From assembly GCF_018704125.1 (NCBI RefSeq), contig NZ_JAGTIS010000009.1, positions 124,001-188,000 on the forward strand: a DNA stretch of 64,000 bases, in the 5' to 3' direction. This DNA comes from Metapseudomonas boanensis (GTDB lineage Bacteria; Pseudomonadota; Gammaproteobacteria; Pseudomonadales; Pseudomonadaceae). Of this stretch, positions 15,542-24,404 are shown one piece after another. How positions within the stretch are numbered: the first letter of the stretch is position 1; every line of letters starts with the position of its first letter. The position numbers and the translations under genes are program-made. Under the pieces are notes generated by a model. That model was not told the DNA's origin and ran no database searches. It worked only from the letters and a program-made list of their open reading frames with translations.

Positions 15542-16195
15542 TCAGCGCAGCGAGATCACTGGCCAGCCGCGTTTCTCGGCTTCGGCGCGCAGCTTGGTGT
15601 CGGGGTCGACAGCGACCGGGCGAGCGACACATTCCAGCAGCGGCAGATCATTCAGCGAGTCGCTGTAGAAACTGCTGCCATCCAGCGTCAGACCGTTCTC
15701 GCTGAGCCAGCGATTAAGCCGGGTCACCTTGCCTTCGCGGAAGCAGGGGACGTCGGTGGAACGGCCGGTATAGCGGCCATCCTGCATCTCGCATTCGGTG
15801 GCGAGCAGGTCATCGACCCCAAGGCGCTCGGCGATCGGGCCGGTGATGAAGCGGTTGGTGGCGGTGATGATCACCAGCTTGTCGCCTGCGGCGCGGTGCT
15901 CGGCGAGCAAGTCTTCGCCCTTGGTCAGGAGAATCGGCTCGATACGGTCGCGCATGAACTCCTGGTGCCATTGCTGGAGCTGCTCCATCTCGCAGCGGCC
16001 AAGGATTTCCTGGCAGAAATCCTGGTAGGCCTGGACGTCCAGCGTGCCTGCCAGGTAGTCCTGGTAGAAGGCATCGTTGCGTGCCCGATAGACGGAACTG
16101 TCGACAATGCCGCGCTCGCACAAGTAGTCGCCCCAGGCATGGTCGCTGTCGCCGGCCAGCAGGGTATTATCCAGATCGAAGAGAGCCAAACGCAC
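15542..16195 (-). CDS. HAD-IB family phosphatase (SerB-like)
   Basis: A 217-residue cytoplasmic phosphatase of the haloacid dehalogenase superfamily. Motif I is [13 protein letters not shown] (nucleophile and acid aspartates), motif II is [18 protein letters not shown], and motif III/IV is [13 protein letters not shown] with the Mg-binding aspartates. The cap is a small helical C1 domain (residues about 15-85), as in SerB and sugar- or histidinol-phosphatase relatives. The GTG at 16195 is chosen because AAGGTG lies 6 bases upstream and the family starts [12 protein letters not shown]; a GTG at 16204 is less likely. Divergent from rppH. Equivalent to PA0335; the natural substrate is not evident. 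Confidence 0.85.
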   Translation of the reverse strand: MRLALFDLDNTLLAGDSDHAWGDYLCERGIVDSSVYRARNDAFYQDYLAGTLDVQAYQDFCQEILGRCEMEQLQQWHQEFMRDRIEPILLTKGEDLLAEHRAAGDKLVIITATNRFITGPIAERLGVDDLLATECEMQDGRYTGRSTDVPCFREGKVTRLNRWLSENGLTLDGSSFYSDSLNDLPLLECVARPVAVDPDTKLRAEAEKRGWPVISLR

Positions 16196-16339
16196 GTCGC
16201 ACACCTTGCATCAAAACTTCGGAAGGCCGCCAGAATAACGGCTTTTGCCGGGTCTGCCCATTGTGCGAGATGCCCGCATTGCCGCATTTATGGCCTTTAT
16301 GGAACAATGCCAAAACATGCGTTTGCGAGGTTGTGTGCC

Positions 16340-16819
16340 GTGATCGACTCCGATGGTTTCCGCCCGAATGTCGGCATCATTCTCGCCAATGATGTCGGGC
16401 AGGTGCTTTGGGCCCGGCGTATCAATCAGGACGCCTGGCAGTTTCCGCAAGGTGGCATCAATCTGCGGGAGACGCCGGAAGAAGCGTTATTCCGTGAATT
16501 GAATGAAGAAGTCGGTCTCGAAGAGCAGGACGTGAAGATTCTTGCCTGCACTCGGGGCTGGTTGCGCTATCGTCTGCCGCAGCGTCTGGTGCGTACGAAC
16601 AGCCAGCCGTTGTGCATCGGCCAGAAACAGAAGTGGTTCCTGCTGCGTTTGCAGTCGGATGAGAACAAGGTACGGATGGACCTGACCGGCAAGCCTGAAT
16701 TCGACGGGTGGCGCTGGGTCAGCTATTGGTACCCGCTGGGCCAGGTGGTGACTTTCAAACGCGAAGTCTACCGTCGGGCCCTAAAGGAACTAGCCCCGCG
16801 CCTGTTGGCGCAAGACTGA
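16340..16819 (+). CDS. rppH: RNA pyrophosphohydrolase
   Basis: A 159-residue Nudix hydrolase that removes pyrophosphate from the 5' end of triphosphorylated mRNA and so triggers RNase E decay. The Nudix box spans about residues 38-60 ([20 protein letters not shown], then VGL), with the RELNEE catalytic glutamates. [11 protein letters not shown] at the N-terminus and WQFPQGGIN are RppH/YgdP hallmarks. The GTG start at 16340 is chosen because GAGG lies 9 bases upstream and the length equals the Pseudomonas protein; no ATG gives a sensible start. 22 bp before ptsP, with which it is co-transcribed in many gammaproteobacteria. Confidence 0.94.
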   Translation: MIDSDGFRPNVGIILANDVGQVLWARRINQDAWQFPQGGINLRETPEEALFRELNEEVGLEEQDVKILACTRGWLRYRLPQRLVRTNSQPLCIGQKQKWFLLRLQSDENKVRMDLTGKPEFDGWRWVSYWYPLGQVVTFKREVYRRALKELAPRLLAQD

Positions 16820-16841
16820 CTCGGAGAAAGGCTCCCTAGCC

Positions 16842-19121
16842 ATGCTCAACACCCTGCGCAAGATCGTCCAGGAAGTGAACGCCGCCAAGGATCTGAAGGC
16901 GGCGTTGGCGATCATCGTGCAGCGGGTCAAGGAGGCCATGGGCAGCCAGGTCTGCTCGGTCTACCTGCTGGACCCCGAGTCCAATCGCTTCGTGCTGATG
17001 GCCACCGAAGGCCTGAACAAACGCTCCATCGGCAAAGTCAGCATGGCGCCCAACGAAGGCCTGGTGGGCCTCGTGGGCACCCGCGAGGAACCGCTCAACC
17101 TCGAACACGCCGCTGATCACCCGCGGTACCGCTACTTTGCCGAGACTGGCGAGGAGCGTTTCGCATCATTCCTCGGCGCGCCGATCATCCACCACCGGCG
17201 GGTGATGGGCGTTCTGGTGGTGCAGCAAAAGGAGCGCCGCCAGTTCGATGAGGGTGAGGAGGCTTTCCTCGTCACCATGAGCGCCCAGCTTGCCGGCGTT
17301 ATCGCCCATGCCGAGGCCACCGGCTCGATCCGGGGTCTGGGACGCCAGGGCAAGGGTACCCAGGAGGCCAAGTTCGTCGGCGTACCGGGAGCGCCAGGGG
17401 CGGCCGTTGGCACCGCAGTCGTGGTGCTGCCTCCCGCGGATCTCGATGTGGTGCCGGACCGCACGGTGGATGACATCGAGGCCGAGGTCGAGCGCTTCAA
17501 GCAGGCGCTGGAATCCGTCCGCGCGGATATGCGCCGGCTGTCGAGCAAGCTCGAGACCCAACTCCGCCCAGAAGAGCGGGCCCTGTTCGACGTTTACCTG
17601 ATGATGCTCGACGATGCGTCGATCGGCATGGAGGTCAAACGGGTCATCCGCACCGGCCAGTGGGCCCAGGGGGCCCTGCGCCAGATCGTGTTGGAGCACG
17701 TCACCCGCTTCGAGCTGATGGATGATGCCTACCTGCGCGAGCGCGCCTCCGACGTCAAGGACTTGGGGCGCCGTCTGCTCGCCTACCTGCAGGAAGAGCG
17801 CAAGCAGAACCTGGTCTACCAGGAAAACACCATCCTCGTGAGCGAGGAGCTGTCCCCAGCCATGCTCGGCGAGGTGCCGGAGGGCAAGCTGGTCGGCCTG
17901 GTCTCGGTATTGGGTTCCGGCAACTCGCACGTGGCCATCCTGGCTCGCGCCATGGGCATCCCCACGGTGATGGGCGTGGTCGACCTGCCGTACTCCAAGG
18001 TCGACGGCATCGAGTTGATCGTCGATGGCTACCACGGCGAAGTTTTCACCAACCCGTCGGCCGAGCTGCGCAAGCAGTACCGTGAAGTGGTCGAGGAGGA
18101 GCGCCAGCTGGTCAAGGGCCTCGACGCCCTGCGCAGCCTGCCTTGCGAGACGCTCGACGGCCACCGCATGCCGCTGTGGGTCAATACTGGCCTGCTGGCC
18201 GACGTGACCCGTGCCCAGGAACGTGGCGCCGAGGGTGTTGGCCTGTACCGCACCGAAGTGCCGTTCATGATCAACGAGCGCTTCCCCAGCGAAAAGGAGC
18301 AACTCGCCATTTACCGCGAGCAGCTCGCGGCGTTCCACCCGCTGCCCGTGACCATGCGTACCCTGGACATTGGCGGCGACAAGGAGCTGTCCTATTTCCC
18401 TATCAAGGAAAGCAACCCGTTCCTTGGTTGGCGTGGTATCCGCGTCACCCTCGACCACCCGGAAATCTTCCTGGTGCAGGTTCGCGCCATGCTCAAGGCC
18501 AGCGAAGGCCTGGACAACCTGCGCATCCTGCTGCCGATGATCTCCGGCACCCATGAACTGGAAGAAGCACTGCACCTGATCCACCGCGCCTGGGGTGAAG
18601 TGCGTGACGAAGGTGTGGATATCCCCATGCCGCCAGTTGGCGTGATGATCGAGATTCCCGCTGCCGTCTACCAGACCAAGGAGTTGGTGCGCCAGGTCGA
18701 CTTCCTCTCGGTAGGCTCCAACGACCTGACCCAATACCTGCTGGCGGTCGATCGCAACAACCCGCGCGTGGCCGACCTCTACGACTACCTGCATCCCGCG
18801 GTGCTGCAGGCGCTCAGGAAAGTGGTCGATGATGCCCACGCCGAAGGCAAGCCTGTCAGCATCTGCGGCGAGATGGCCGGTGACCCGGCAGCGGCCGTGC
18901 TGCTGCTGGCAATGGGTTTCGACAGCCTGTCGATGAACGCCACCAACCTGCCCAAGGTGAAGTGGCTGTTGCGGCAGGTCACCCTCAGCAAGGCCAAGGA
19001 ACTACTCGAGCAACTGATGCGCATCGACAATCCCCAGGTCATCCACAGCTCGCTGCACCTGGCCCTGCGCAACCTCGGCCTGGGCCGCGTGATCAATCCG
19101 GCGGCAACCATCCAGGCCTGA
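16842..19121 (+). CDS. ptsP: PEP-protein phosphotransferase of the nitrogen PTS (EI-Ntr)
   Basis: A 759-residue cytoplasmic enzyme that takes phosphate from phosphoenolpyruvate and passes it to NPr and IIA-Ntr, a regulatory relay for nitrogen, potassium and, in Pseudomonas, stress and virulence traits. Domains in order: GAF (about 1-150, CSVYLLDPESN), EI N-terminal helices (about 190-330), swivelling phosphohistidine domain with active His363 in GSGNSHVAILARAMG, and the PEP-binding barrel (LDIGGDKEL, GWRGIRVTLD, VGVMIEIPAA, CGEMAGDPAA). GGAGAAAGG precedes the start. Directly downstream of rppH, the usual order. Confidence 0.95.
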   Translation: MLNTLRKIVQEVNAAKDLKAALAIIVQRVKEAMGSQVCSVYLLDPESNRFVLMATEGLNKRSIGKVSMAPNEGLVGLVGTREEPLNLEHAADHPRYRYFAETGEERFASFLGAPIIHHRRVMGVLVVQQKERRQFDEGEEAFLVTMSAQLAGVIAHAEATGSIRGLGRQGKGTQEAKFVGVPGAPGAAVGTAVVVLPPADLDVVPDRTVDDIEAEVERFKQALESVRADMRRLSSKLETQLRPEERALFDVYLMMLDDASIGMEVKRVIRTGQWAQGALRQIVLEHVTRFELMDDAYLRERASDVKDLGRRLLAYLQEERKQNLVYQENTILVSEELSPAMLGEVPEGKLVGLVSVLGSGNSHVAILARAMGIPTVMGVVDLPYSKVDGIELIVDGYHGEVFTNPSAELRKQYREVVEEERQLVKGLDALRSLPCETLDGHRMPLWVNTGLLADVTRAQERGAEGVGLYRTEVPFMINERFPSEKEQLAIYREQLAAFHPLPVTMRTLDIGGDKELSYFPIKESNPFLGWRGIRVTLDHPEIFLVQVRAMLKASEGLDNLRILLPMISGTHELEEALHLIHRAWGEVRDEGVDIPMPPVGVMIEIPAAVYQTKELVRQVDFLSVGSNDLTQYLLAVDRNNPRVADLYDYLHPAVLQALRKVVDDAHAEGKPVSICGEMAGDPAAAVLLLAMGFDSLSMNATNLPKVKWLLRQVTLSKAKELLEQLMRIDNPQVIHSSLHLALRNLGLGRVINPAATIQA

Positions 19122-19133
19122 ACTCAGGCCTGG
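19112..19133. terminator. Inverted repeat between convergent ptsP and NRDE gene
   Basis: CCAGGCCTGA at 19112-19121 is the exact complement of TCAGGCCTGG at 19124-19133. The ptsP stop is inside the left arm. No T-tract follows, so this is at best a weak or factor-assisted bidirectional terminator. Confidence 0.35.
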
Positions 19134-19148
19134 CGGTATCCTTGCTCG

Positions 19149-19895
19149 CTAAAACTCCACTCGCACCTCGCCCAGCCTGGCGCCGTAAGGTCCGTAGCTG
19201 CGTTCGACCAGTTCCCGGCGACCATCGGCCCGGATGATCAAGGCCGAGCTCGCGCGGGTGCCGTAGGTGCGCGTGGCGATGAAGACGCTGGACAGCATGC
19301 GCTCGGTGTTCAGTCCGACACCCGTCTCCGGCAGGATGTGGTCCGGCGCCTGCTCCGGGTCGTGCAGCAGATTGAGCAGGCTCTCGGTGGATTCCGGGGC
19401 CAGGCACTCGGCCAGCGCTGCCTTGCCGCGCTCGACCTTGGGCCAGGGCGTATCCAGGTCGGCGTTCGACACACCGTAGATCCCCGCAGACAGCGGTCGC
19501 GGACCGCCACTGCGCGGATTGAGGAACCACAGCTCCTCGACCGTGCCGACCACCAGGTTGAAGCCCGAGTAGTCATTGGCGCGGCGAGCAGCATCGGCGA
19601 GAAATTCACCGGGGCTGAGGTTGCCACGCAGGAACTGCACGCACAGTTCGCCGCGTGTGCGCCCGACTGGTGGCTGGCGCGGATCACGGATATTGGTCAG
19701 GGCTGCGAAGCGCCCGTCGGGGCCGACCCCTAGCCAGGTTCCACCCGCTTCAAGGTCTCGCCCCGCCAGGACGCCGGGCACGTCTTCCCAGCGCCCGAGT
19801 GGCAAGGCGGGGCGGGCATAGAATTCATCTCGATTGGCTGCGAGCACGAGCGGGACGTCGTGTCCGGGGCGCCATGCGAATACGACCAAGCACAT
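19149..19895 (-). CDS. NRDE (TANGO2-like) family protein
   Basis: A 248-residue protein opening with MCLVVFAWRP and containing AANRDEFYARPA at residues 20-31, the Asn-Arg-Asp-Glu motif that names the family. The conserved Cys2 could become an N-terminal nucleophile after Met removal, as in Ntn hydrolases, but no activity is proven for bacterial members; eukaryotic TANGO2 has been linked to heme or lipid metabolism. GGAGATG precedes the start. Convergent with ptsP and divergent from the TauE gene. By gene order PA0339; the diguanylate cyclase I recall next to it in PAO1 (PA0338) is missing here. Confidence 0.85.
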   Translation of the reverse strand: MCLVVFAWRPGHDVPLVLAANRDEFYARPALPLGRWEDVPGVLAGRDLEAGGTWLGVGPDGRFAALTNIRDPRQPPVGRTRGELCVQFLRGNLSPGEFLADAARRANDYSGFNLVVGTVEELWFLNPRSGGPRPLSAGIYGVSNADLDTPWPKVERGKAALAECLAPESTESLLNLLHDPEQAPDHILPETGVGLNTERMLSSVFIATRTYGTRASSALIIRADGRRELVERSYGPYGARLGEVRVEF

Positions 19896-20015
19896 GGTGT
19901 CATCTCCCTTTTCTTATGTTGCGGAGTCTAGCAGGCGCCGGGCGGACATCCATCAAGCGAATTGGAGTGGCGGACGTGCTTCCGTTACCATGCCGCTTTG
20001 TTTTTGGGGGTGTCG

Positions 20016-20798
20016 ATGGAATTCCTGCTGTATATCGTGCTCGGCGCTTGCGCCGGCGTACTGGCCGGGCTGTTCGGCGTCGGTGGTGGCATGATCATCG
20101 TGCCGGTGCTGGTGTTCAGCTTCACGGCGCAGGGATTCGATCCCAGTGTGCTGACCCACCTGGCGGTAGGCACATCGCTGGCGACCATCATCTTCACCTC
20201 TGTCAACTCGGTGCTGGAGCACAATCGCAAAGGCGCGGTGCGCTGGCCTGTTTTCGCCTGGATGGCGCTGGGCATCCTGCTGGGGGCTGGTCTCGGCTCG
20301 CTGACCGCTGCTTCGATCCAGGGGCCGATGTTGCAGAAGATCATCGGCGTCTTCGCCATCCTGGTGGCCCTGCAGATGGGCCTCGACCTGAAACCCAAGG
20401 CCAGTCGCGATGTCCCAGGTAAACCGGGCCTGACCCTGGCGGGTGGGGTAATCGGTTGGGCGTCGGCGATCTTCGGCATCGGCGGTGGTTCGCTGACAGT
20501 GCCCTTCCTGACCTGGCGCAGCGTGCCCATCCAGCAAGCGGTGGCGACCTCCGCAGCCTGCGGATTGCCGATCGCCCTGGCCGGAGCCCTGTCGTTCATG
20601 GTCGTCGGCTGGCATGACGCGCACCTGCCGCAATGGAGCCTGGGCTTCGTCTACCTTCCGGCGCTGGTGGGCATTGCCCTGACCAGCATGTTCTTCGCCC
20701 GTTTCGGTGCGCGCCTCGCGCACAAACTGTCGCCGCGTTTGTTGAAGCGACTGTTCGCCCTGCTGCTGCTGACAGTCGGGCTGAACTTTCTGATCTAA
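20016..20798 (+). CDS. TauE/SafE family membrane transporter
   Basis: A 260-residue inner-membrane protein with eight predicted helices in two homologous halves. Each half starts with the family glycine motif: GLFGVGGGMIIVPVLVF (about residues 18-34) and SAIFGIGGGSLTVPFLTW (about 150-167). Family members export or import sulfite, sulfoacetate, taurine-derived anions or other small organic anions; the substrate is not predictable here. The ATG at 20016 is chosen because GGGGGTG lies just upstream and the first helix begins immediately. Only 9 bp separate it from lgt, so it may be co-transcribed with lgt-thyA, an order conserved with PA0340-0342. Confidence 0.87.
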   Translation: MEFLLYIVLGACAGVLAGLFGVGGGMIIVPVLVFSFTAQGFDPSVLTHLAVGTSLATIIFTSVNSVLEHNRKGAVRWPVFAWMALGILLGAGLGSLTAASIQGPMLQKIIGVFAILVALQMGLDLKPKASRDVPGKPGLTLAGGVIGWASAIFGIGGGSLTVPFLTWRSVPIQQAVATSAACGLPIALAGALSFMVVGWHDAHLPQWSLGFVYLPALVGIALTSMFFARFGARLAHKLSPRLLKRLFALLLLTVGLNFLI

Positions 20799-20807
20799 GG
20801 AGCTGTG

Positions 20808-21608
20808 ATGCTGGCTTATCCCCAGATCGACCCCGTGGCCATTGCACTTGGCCCGCTGAAAATCCACTGGTATGGCCTGATGTACCTGATTGGCATTGGC
20901 GGCGCTTGGTGGCTGGCATCCCGGCGCCTGAAGGCGTTCGACCCGACCTGGAGCAAGGAGAAACTCTCCGACCTGGTGTTCTGGGTAGCGCTCGGCGTCA
21001 TCGCCGGCGGCCGACTGGGCTATGTGCTGTTCTATGACCTGTCCGCCTATATCGCCAACCCGCTGCTGATCTTCGAGGTCTGGAAGGGCGGCATGTCCTT
21101 CCACGGCGGCTTGATCGGTGTGATGCTGGCGACCCTCTGGTTCGGCCAGCGCAACGGCAAGAGCTTCTTCCAGCTGATGGACTTCATCGCACCGCTGGTG
21201 CCGATCGGCCTGGGCGCCGGGCGTATCGGCAACTTCATCAACGCCGAGCTATGGGGCAAGGCCACCGACCTGCCTTGGGCGATGATCTTCCCCACTGACC
21301 CTGCGCAACTGCCCCGGCATCCGTCGCAGCTCTATCAGTTTGCCCTGGAAGGCGTGGCGCTCTTCGCGATCCTGTGGTTCTACTCGCGCAAGCCGCGCCC
21401 AACGATGGCCGTCTCCGGCATGTTCGCCCTGTGCTACGGCATCTTCCGCTTCGTCGTCGAGTTCGTCCGCGTCCCGGACGCCCAGCTCGGCTACCTCGCC
21501 TTCAACTGGCTGACCATGGGCCAGGTCCTCTGCCTGCCGATGATCGTCGGTGGCATCGCATTGATCGTCTGGGCCTATCGCCGCCGGGCCGCCCAAGGAG
21601 TTGCCTGA
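20808..21608 (+). CDS. lgt: Prolipoprotein diacylglyceryl transferase
   Basis: A 266-residue inner-membrane enzyme with seven helices that transfers diacylglycerol from phosphatidylglycerol to the lipobox cysteine, the first step of lipoprotein maturation. The family signature [15 protein letters not shown] lies near residue 135-149, and the conserved N-terminal histidine is in [12 protein letters not shown]. The ATG at 20808 is preferred over the GTG at 20805; AAGGAG is 5 bases upstream. Its TGA overlaps the thyA start by one base, so the two are coupled. Confidence 0.95.
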   Translation: MLAYPQIDPVAIALGPLKIHWYGLMYLIGIGGAWWLASRRLKAFDPTWSKEKLSDLVFWVALGVIAGGRLGYVLFYDLSAYIANPLLIFEVWKGGMSFHGGLIGVMLATLWFGQRNGKSFFQLMDFIAPLVPIGLGAGRIGNFINAELWGKATDLPWAMIFPTDPAQLPRHPSQLYQFALEGVALFAILWFYSRKPRPTMAVSGMFALCYGIFRFVVEFVRVPDAQLGYLAFNWLTMGQVLCLPMIVGGIALIVWAYRRRAAQGVA

Positions 21609-22402
21609 TGAAACAGTACCTCGACCTGATGCGCCGCGTGCGCGAGACCGGCACCTTCAAGAGCGACCGCACCGGCACCGGTACCTACAGCGTGTTCGGC
21701 CACCAGATGCGCTTCGACCTGGCGGAAGGTTTTCCGCTGGTCACTACCAAGAAGTGCCACCTGAAGTCGATCATCCACGAGCTGCTGTGGTTCCTGCAGG
21801 GCGACACCAACATCAAGTACCTGAAGGACAACGGCGTCTCTATCTGGGACGAGTGGGCGGACGAAGAGGGCAACCTCGGCCCTGTCTATGGTTACCAGTG
21901 GCGCTCCTGGCCGACACCGGACGGCGAGTCCATCGACCAGATCACCAAGCTGATCGAAATGATCAAGAAGAACCCGGATTCACGTCGTCTGATCGTTTCC
22001 GCCTGGAACCCCGCCCTGGTGGACCAGATGGCCCTGCCACCGTGCCACGCCCTGTTCCAGTTCTACGTGGCTGACGGCAAGCTGAGCTGCCAGCTCTACC
22101 AGCGCTCGGCGGACATTTTCCTCGGCGTGCCCTTCAACATCGCCAGCTACGCCCTGCTAACGCTGATGGTGGCCCAGGTCTGCGACCTGCAGCCGGGCGA
22201 GTTCATCTGGACTGGCGGCGACTGCCACCTCTACGCCAACCACATCGAGCAGACCGATCTGCAGCTCACCCGGGAGCCTCTGCCGCTGCCGACCATGAAG
22301 CTCAACCCGGAGGTGAAGGACCTGTTCGCCTTCAAGTTCGAGGATTTCGAGCTGGTGGGCTACCAGTCCCACCCGCACATCAAGGCCCCGGTCGCCGTCT
22401 GA
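21608..22402 (+). CDS. thyA: Thymidylate synthase
   Basis: A 264-residue enzyme that methylates dUMP to dTMP using methylenetetrahydrofolate. The nucleophile Cys146 lies in [23 protein letters not shown] near the N-terminus and [20 protein letters not shown] are also diagnostic. Length equals the E. coli enzyme. The start at 21608 overlaps the lgt stop (TGATG) and has AAGGAG upstream inside lgt. The dihydrofolate product is recycled by FolA, encoded 6.7 kb downstream. Confidence 0.97.
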   Translation: MKQYLDLMRRVRETGTFKSDRTGTGTYSVFGHQMRFDLAEGFPLVTTKKCHLKSIIHELLWFLQGDTNIKYLKDNGVSIWDEWADEEGNLGPVYGYQWRSWPTPDGESIDQITKLIEMIKKNPDSRRLIVSAWNPALVDQMALPPCHALFQFYVADGKLSCQLYQRSADIFLGVPFNIASYALLTLMVAQVCDLQPGEFIWTGGDCHLYANHIEQTDLQLTREPLPLPTMKLNPEVKDLFAFKFEDFELVGYQSHPHIKAPVAV

Positions 22403-22452
22403 CCTGCTGTGCCGGGGCCTCACGCCCCGGCCACTCGCTGACAGGAGTCACC

Positions 22453-23448
22453 ATGAAAGCCCCCCTCGTGGCCCTGTTCGCGGGTCTTGTCGGCCTCTCG
22501 CCATTCTTCGCCACCGCCGAGCCCGCCCAGGGCAGCTTCGTCGCCAGCCAGCGCTGCGAGGCCTTCCAGTCCATCCGCAAACAGAGCAATCCGGACGACC
22601 TCGCTGTCCAGCCGGGCCAGCGCTACGACGTGGTGGAGGTGAACAAGCGCGAGTACGACTGGCTGCGCATCCGCATGCCGGGCAGCGCTACACCGCTGCG
22701 CTGGGTGTCCGCCAGTTGCGGGACGGTCGAAGGGCTGGCGTTCAACACTGGAAAGGACGCTCAGCGTGCGGGTGGCGGCGACATCTGCAGCCGGCCGGAC
22801 CAGCACGACGGCTATGTGCTGGCGGCCACCTGGCAGCCGGGCTTCTGCGAGCACTCGTCCTACAAGGGTAGCAAGCCCGAATGCGAGGGCTTGGAGTCCG
22901 GCGAGTTGCAGATCTCCCACCTGACCCTGCACGGCCTCTGGCCCAATCGCCAGTCCTGCGGCAAGCGCTACGGTCATTGCGACGGCCCCGAACTGAAACT
23001 CAGCGCCGATACCCTGGCCTACGTCCGCCCCTGGATGCCGAACTTCCAGTACGGCACCCGCTTCGGTCGCTACCAGTGGAACAAGCACGGGGTCTGCCAG
23101 ACGCAGATGGACGACGATGCCTACTTCCGCCGCGCGGTGGACCTGGTGCGGCAACTGGATGAGTCGAAGGCCGGGCAATACATCGTCGCCAATATCGGCG
23201 GCGCCATCTCCCGGCGCGCCTTATACCAGAAGGTGGAAGACGAGTTCGGCAGTGCTTCGGCCGCCAACAACTTCCTGCTCATCTGCAGTGGCAAGTACCT
23301 CCAGGAAATCCGTGTTTCCCTGCCCCGCGAACTGAAACCAGCGGACAGCCTGGTGGGCGTCGTGGACGGCCAGTTCGCCGCCAGCCGCTCGCAGGATCGC
23401 AGCGAGTGCAGTGCCGATCGCATCCTGATCGAAGCGGGCGGCCGCTGA
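22453..23448 (+). CDS. Secreted ribonuclease T2 family protein with altered CAS II motif
   Basis: A 331-residue exported protein: signal peptide (about 1-22, ending ATAEP), an N-terminal segment of about 95 residues with an SH3-like look (RYDVVEVNKREYDWLRIRM), then the RNase T2 domain. CAS I is intact as LHGLWPN with His160. CAS II reads RYQWNKHGVC with Lys211 and His212, but the position normally holding the catalytic Glu is Gln and the preceding His is Tyr. Many cysteines suggest disulfides in the periplasm. It follows thyA by 50 bp with its own AGGAGT ribosome site. Normally such enzymes degrade RNA through 2',3'-cyclic phosphates; activity here is uncertain because of the substitution. 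Confidence 0.85.
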   Translation: MKAPLVALFAGLVGLSPFFATAEPAQGSFVASQRCEAFQSIRKQSNPDDLAVQPGQRYDVVEVNKREYDWLRIRMPGSATPLRWVSASCGTVEGLAFNTGKDAQRAGGGDICSRPDQHDGYVLAATWQPGFCEHSSYKGSKPECEGLESGELQISHLTLHGLWPNRQSCGKRYGHCDGPELKLSADTLAYVRPWMPNFQYGTRFGRYQWNKHGVCQTQMDDDAYFRRAVDLVRQLDESKAGQYIVANIGGAISRRALYQKVEDEFGSASAANNFLLICSGKYLQEIRVSLPRELKPADSLVGVVDGQFAASRSQDRSECSADRILIEAGGR

Positions 23449-23509
23449 TCCTGAGGAGCTGAGCTGCTCCGGAACACCCCGTCGCAGCTCGGCTTGTGCA
23501 GGTCTTCGG

Positions 23510-24244
23510 CTAGCTCAGGGTGACGGCCAATTCGTCGAGATCGACGACCGCACGGCTGAGGTAGAACTCGGCGCCTCCATGAGTGCGATCGCCGCCTTGC
23601 TGGAGTTGGGCACGAACGAAGCGGTAGTTGGTCCTGGCCTTGCCCAGCACATCGGCGTGATCCGGGTGGTCAGCAAGCAACTGGTCGAAACGCTGCTCGA
23701 TGTCGGCATCCAGGCGCGAGGCCTGCGCTTCGGGCAGGGCGAAGTCCAGCTTGTTCGGCAGGGGGTAGGCGCGGAGTTGATAGTCCAGCAGCAGGCTGGC
23801 CAGCGCCTGGCTCTGGGCATTGAACGGCGCTCCCGGGTCACCGGCCGGGTCCTGTTTCATGCCTGCGGAGAGCGTTTGGGCGGCTTGTTCCAGTCTCCGT
23901 TCCTGCTCCAACAACTGGCCGACCAGTTCCGGGGAGCGGGGTGCCTGATCGTGTGGCAGGCCGTCGAGCGTCTTGAACAGCCTTTCCATGGTCTGCACCG
24001 GACTCTGCAGCGCTTCAGGATTGCCGAGCTGGACGACGAGCCGGCTCAGGGTGTTGAGGTGGTAGAAGGTGGCGCTCAGGGCGCAGCGGGCGGATTCGCG
24101 CTCTTGAGGATTGAAATAGACCATGGCGCTGGCGCAGAGCAGCCGGCTATGGCTACTCAGCTCGCCCAGACTCCGGGCGTCCTGCTCATTACCCCAGGTC
24201 AGCGGGCTCAGCAGGCAGAGCAGCAACAACAACTTGCGCATCAT
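23510..24244 (-). CDS. Exported alpha-helical protein of unknown function
   Basis: Not recognised. Encodes 244 residues with a clear signal peptide (MMRKLLLLLCLLSPLTWG) and no further membrane segment. The rest is predicted helical with heptad-like stretches (ELVGQLLEQERRLEQAAQTL) and two cysteines in the segment SRLLCASAMVYF..SARCALSATF. GGGAGAG lies 6 bases before the first of two adjacent ATG codons at 24244. It lies downstream of the DUF2868/DUF3482 pair on the same strand with a 160-bp gap, so a shared transcript is possible but not shown. A periplasmic location is inferred. Confidence 0.65.
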   Translation of the reverse strand: MMRKLLLLLCLLSPLTWGNEQDARSLGELSSHSRLLCASAMVYFNPQERESARCALSATFYHLNTLSRLVVQLGNPEALQSPVQTMERLFKTLDGLPHDQAPRSPELVGQLLEQERRLEQAAQTLSAGMKQDPAGDPGAPFNAQSQALASLLLDYQLRAYPLPNKLDFALPEAQASRLDADIEQRFDQLLADHPDHADVLGKARTNYRFVRAQLQQGGDRTHGGAEFYLSRAVVDLDELAVTLS

Positions 24245-24404
24245 CCATCTCTCCCTGTTCTTGTTTTTGTGTCGGGCGTGCTGGGGGCGGGGGCAACTGG
24301 CCCCTTGCTGGCGCCCTGCATTCAGAGGGTCTGCCCTGTTGGAGCGGCGCGCCAATCCTGCGGGAGCCGAGGGCTTTCGGTAAGCCCTCGCAGCGGGCGC
24401 TTCG

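Noticed and set aside
15714-15718. A further TTAAG word considered as a BqsR half-site
   Set aside because: It lies inside the HAD phosphatase coding region and has no second half-site 11 bp away.
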